Shown: piece by piece, positions 59,564-64,000 of the stretch | Layout of the letters: the number at the start of each line of letters is the position of its first letter | Numbering within the stretch: position 1 is the first letter of the stretch | Source of the DNA: Rhodanobacteraceae bacterium | Lineage (GTDB): Bacteria > Pseudomonadota > Gammaproteobacteria > Xanthomonadales > Rhodanobacteraceae | Direction: 5' to 3' | DNA length: 64,000 nucleotides | Assembly (NCBI GenBank): GCA_004299555.1 | Contig: SCQU01000023.1 | Coordinates: 143,242 to 207,241 of the forward strand | Translations under genes and position numbers: made by a program | Notes under the pieces: model-generated | The model's input: only the letters and a program-made list of their open reading frames with translations | What the model was told of the DNA's origin: nothing | The model's database searches: none

Positions 59564-60469
59564 ATGCCGTGGCTCGAACTCCAACTCACCATCGACGCCG
59601 CAACCCAACCCGCTGCGGAAGCCGTGCTGACGGACCTCGGCGCGCTGTCGATCACGCTGCTGGATGCCGCCGCGGATACACCGGAGGAAGCTGCGATCTT
59701 CGAGCCGGGCGTCGCTGCAATGCCGTTGTGGCAAGCGTTGACCCTGCTGGCGCTGTTTGACGCCGGCGCGGACCGCCGCGGCCTCGCGCGCGCCCTGCAC
59801 ACTGCGCTCCCCGCGCTCGCACCGGCACGCCTCGCCTTTCGCGAGGTCGCCGACCAGGACTGGGAACGCGCGTGGATGGACCGCTACCAACCCATGCCAT
59901 TTGGCCGGCGGCTGTGGGTCTACCCGTGGAACATCGAGCCGCCCGCAAACCCGGGCGACGCCGTCATCGTGCGCCTCGATCCCGGGCTCGCGTTCGGCAC
60001 CGGCACCCATCCGACCACCGCGCTGTGCCTTGAGTGGCTGGACGGACTCGATCTGGCCGGCAAGACCGTCATCGATTATGGCTGCGGTTCGGGCATCCTT
60101 GCGATCGCCGCGCTGCGGCTGGGCGCCGCACGCGCCCTGGGCGTCGACCACGATCCGCAAGCGCTCACCGCCTCGCGCGACAACGCCGCCCGCAACGGTG
60201 TCGCGCCGGCGCTGGCACTGTTTGCGCCCGCTGCCGTTCCAGCCGGTGCGCGCGCGGACGTTTTGGTCGCCAACATCCTGGCCGGCCCGCTGGCCACCCT
60301 GGCGCCGCGCTTTGCCGCCCTGTGCGCGCCGGGTGCGCCGATCGCCCTCTCCGGCATCCTCGCCGGGCAGGAAACCGAGCTGCTCGCGCGCTATCAGGCG
60401 TGCGGTTTCACCGGCCTGGCGGCCACGCGGCGCGAGGACTGGATCCGCATCGACGGCACCCGCGGCTGA
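59564..60469 (+). CDS. prmA: ribosomal protein L11 methyltransferase
   Basis: A 301-residue SAM-dependent enzyme that trimethylates L11. N-terminal recognition domain (MPWLELQLTIDAATQPAAEA) and a Rossmann domain with IDYGCGSGILAIAAL and LVANILAGPL. Part of the conserved accB-accC-prmA-fis-purH run. Confidence 0.96.
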   Translation: MPWLELQLTIDAATQPAAEAVLTDLGALSITLLDAAADTPEEAAIFEPGVAAMPLWQALTLLALFDAGADRRGLARALHTALPALAPARLAFREVADQDWERAWMDRYQPMPFGRRLWVYPWNIEPPANPGDAVIVRLDPGLAFGTGTHPTTALCLEWLDGLDLAGKTVIDYGCGSGILAIAALRLGAARALGVDHDPQALTASRDNAARNGVAPALALFAPAAVPAGARADVLVANILAGPLATLAPRFAALCAPGAPIALSGILAGQETELLARYQACGFTGLAATRREDWIRIDGTRG

Positions 60470-60491
60470 GCTCCACGCCTACAATCGCGGC

Positions 60492-61640
60492 ATGTACACC
60501 CAGTGCCCTGGATGCAAGACGATCTTCGAGATCGACGAGGACGCGTTGCAGGCGTCGCTCGGCATCGTGCGCTGTGGACACTGCGCGCAACGTTTCGACG
60601 CGCTGCGGACCCTCAGCAACTCATTGCCGGCCGAACCCGACGCCGCCTTGCCAGCGCAGGATCCGGAAAGCTTGACGCCTACCCTGACCGACGTCATTTC
60701 GGCGGACGCCATCAAGGCGGCGGCCAAACCGCGGCGCAAACGCACGCCCGCACCGCCAGCCGTGCCCCCGCCGGCCACAACCGCGCCCGCCGTCGATCCA
60801 GCAAGCGAGCCGGTCGCCGACTGGCTCACGCCCGCCGCCGAGCTCACGCGTGTCCTTTTGGCCGACGCCGCCGGCATTCCGCACGAGGATATGCAGTCGG
60901 ACCTTGAGTGGCAGGCCGTCGACCAACCCGTGCAGACCGAGCTCGACATCGCTCCCGCTACGGAGACGCTCGCCACCGAAGATACCGGCGGTGACACAGC
61001 GATTGTCGGCGACAACACCACGGCGCCCGTGCCCGCAGAAACGGCCACCGATGAACCCTTGGCTGCTGAACCAATCGACCTCGACGCGGCGCCGGTCGAC
61101 ACCGATGCTGATTTGCCAGATGCCGCCGCGCCGCCGCCGTTGTATGTACCGCCACGCCCGCGCCGCAGTCATCTGCGCGACGGCCTGTGGGCATTGGGGT
61201 GCCTGCTGCTGGCGCTCAGCCTGACCGGACAACTCGCCTGGGCCCAGCGCACCAGCCTGATGCTCGATCCGGCGACACAGCCGTGGATGCTGCGCGCCTG
61301 TGCGAGCCTCGATTGCCGGTTGCCGCCGATCCGCGCGACCGCCAGGCTGGAACTGCTCTCGCGCGACATCCGGCCCGATCCCAGGGTCACCGGCGCGCTG
61401 CTCATCACGGCCACGCTCCGCAATGACGCCCCTTTCACCCAACCGTGGCCGGTGATCGCCGTCACCTTGGCCGACCTCGACAACAACCCGGTGGCCATGC
61501 GCCGCTTCCGGCCCGCTACCTACATGCCCGACCCGGGCCGTCGCGCCGCCGGGATTCCTTCCGGTACGACCGCCGCGGTCGCCTTCGAAGTGGTTGATCC
61601 GGGCCAGCGCGCGGTGGCGTTTCATTTCAGTTTCCAATAA
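60492..61640 (+). CDS. zinc-ribbon and DUF3426 domain membrane protein
   Basis: A 382-residue protein. An N-terminal MJ0042-type zinc ribbon (YTQCPGCKTIFEI and IVRCGHCAQRF, two CxxC pairs), a long Pro/Ala/Thr-rich linker (about 40-215), one membrane helix (LWALGCLLLALSLTGQLAWA) and a C-terminal DUF3426 domain in the periplasm. Function is not established; its position between prmA and fis is conserved in Xanthomonadales and other proteobacteria. Confidence 0.9.
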   Translation: MYTQCPGCKTIFEIDEDALQASLGIVRCGHCAQRFDALRTLSNSLPAEPDAALPAQDPESLTPTLTDVISADAIKAAAKPRRKRTPAPPAVPPPATTAPAVDPASEPVADWLTPAAELTRVLLADAAGIPHEDMQSDLEWQAVDQPVQTELDIAPATETLATEDTGGDTAIVGDNTTAPVPAETATDEPLAAEPIDLDAAPVDTDADLPDAAAPPPLYVPPRPRRSHLRDGLWALGCLLLALSLTGQLAWAQRTSLMLDPATQPWMLRACASLDCRLPPIRATARLELLSRDIRPDPRVTGALLITATLRNDAPFTQPWPVIAVTLADLDNNPVAMRRFRPATYMPDPGRRAAGIPSGTTAAVAFEVVDPGQRAVAFHFSFQ

Positions 61641-61734
61641 CGCGGCACCGCTGCACACCCTGTCCGCACGCTGTTAGACTTTTCGGCTTGCGCGGTCGTA
61701 CACGGCCGCGCGCCCTTGGCCAGTTCCTGCATTC

Positions 61735-62025
61735 GTGGAAACCCACTCGGCACCTGCAACAGCCACGCCTCGTACCGCCCGCGGACATGCAGGCGACCTG
61801 ACATTGGGCGAGTGCATGGCGGCCAGCGCACGGCGCTACCTCGCCGACCTCAATGGCACGCCCTGCCGGGAAGGCCTGTATGCGCGGCTGCTGCGCGAGG
61901 TGGAAGCACCGCTCCTGCGCGAGGTGTTGGCGTGGAGCGATGGCAACCAGAGCCGCGCCGCCGAAGTGCTCGGCATCCATCGCGCGACGCTGCGCAAGAA
62001 ATTGCAGGACCTTGGCCTTGTTTGA
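61735..62025 (+). CDS. fis: DNA-binding protein Fis
   Basis: A 96-residue nucleoid-associated regulator. The C-terminal helix-turn-helix is QSRAAEVLGIHRATLRKKLQ. It starts at GTG 61735, giving the family's usual length (about 98); internal ATG 61816 would be too short. It bends DNA at rRNA and other growth-linked promoters. Upstream of purH by 22 bp. Confidence 0.93.
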   Translation: METHSAPATATPRTARGHAGDLTLGECMAASARRYLADLNGTPCREGLYARLLREVEAPLLREVLAWSDGNQSRAAEVLGIHRATLRKKLQDLGLV

Positions 62026-62047
62026 ACACCGTGGACAACCCAACCAC

Positions 62048-63631
<1,584 letters not shown>

Positions 63632-64000
63632 GCAACGCAGGGCACCGGACGCCTCCCGCCACGAAACCCCATCCCCGCGTCGGCAAGAGGGAGTCTGCTC
63701 CATGCGGGCTTCACCCAGCCCCGCGTGCGTCAATGCGAACCGGCAACCCCCTTCCAAGGGAAGGAGGTCACCGCGAAGCGGCGAGGGATGCCGCCATTCG
63801 CTGCCCCACAGCCATCCCCCTCAATCCCCCTTCCTGCGGAAGGGGGAGGCAAAGCCCACTCCCTTCGGCACATGTGGGATGCGCCGGCTGTCGATCGCTC
63901 ACCCCCTTCGGCGGATAGATCCCGCCATTGGCAGACCCCGCAGCCATCCCCCTCAATCCCCCTTCCCGTGGAACGGGGAGGCAAACCCCGCCCGCGTCGG
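63632..64000. repeat. repeat-rich noncoding tail after purH
   Basis: Two direct copies of CAGCCATCCCCCTCAATCCC (near 63809 and 63940) each lead into a CCTTCC/GGAAGG-type hairpin. Other short palindromes such as CTTCCAAGGGAAG lie nearby. No gene is supported to the window edge. Confidence 0.6.

Overview
The window is a continuous piece of a high-GC chromosome from a gammaproteobacterium, most likely of the order Xanthomonadales (Lysobacterales). The evidence is the run cutA-dsbD-tlpA-aroQ-accB-accC-prmA-zinc-ribbon protein-fis-purH, the glnB/ubiK/comM neighbourhood, a monomeric NADP isocitrate dehydrogenase, REP-type palindromes, and a three-gene RiPP-like cassette of a kind I associate with Xanthomonas, Lysobacter and relatives. 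Coding density is high and almost every gene is intact. I found no tRNA or rRNA gene, CRISPR array, transposase or prophage.

Layout. 1-5.1 kb: 3' end of a DUF971 gene, a Swi2/Snf2 helicase, gpsA and secB. 5.2-7.2 kb: rpmB-rpmG and a fatty acyl desaturase, separated by a REP-like element and two terminators. 7.3-10.6 kb: a four-gene Gld-type ABC transporter operon. 10.6-14.4 kb: mutM, glnB (P-II), ubiK and comM, with two structured or repetitive intergenic stretches. 14.4-19.9 kb: the accessory region, with a SagB-like flavoprotein dehydrogenase, a divergent 96-residue precursor-like peptide, a class III cyclase/TPR membrane protein and a cNMP-binding GGDEF protein. 20-25 kb: an acyltransferase, arfB, an unknown protein, rep and an LpxL-type acyltransferase. 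25-27.2 kb: a glycosyltransferase and an O-antigen ligase. 27.3-33.7 kb: icd, aceA and aceB with a divergent LysR regulator. 33.8-42.6 kb: a glycosyltransferase, a zinc-finger protein, an MgtC-type protein, an ELM1-like protein, glnE, an LTA-synthase-like phosphotransferase and a small exported protein. 42.9-46.4 kb: an MCE (Mla-type) lipid transport operon. 46.6-51.6 kb: a tricorn-like protease and a CDGSH-glutamate synthase fusion. 51.8-54.0 kb: groES-groEL with a perfect CIRCE operator. 54.2-63.6 kb: the conserved cutA-to-purH run, ending in repeat-rich noncoding DNA.

How the genes work together. The window is dominated by envelope and lipid functions (desaturase, LpxL-like acyltransferase, O-antigen ligase, MCE transporter, accBC, gpsA, secB), with nitrogen control (glnB, glnE) and the isocitrate branch point (icd, aceA, aceB, regulator) as coherent modules. 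The most unusual part is the RiPP-like cassette at 14.4-18.8 kb. It has a leader/core-type precursor and a putative maturation dehydrogenase whose N-terminus looks like a RiPP recognition element. Its third gene is a cyclase-like protein in which the expected transition-state Asn is Pro. No YcaO, LanM or radical SAM maturase is present in the window.
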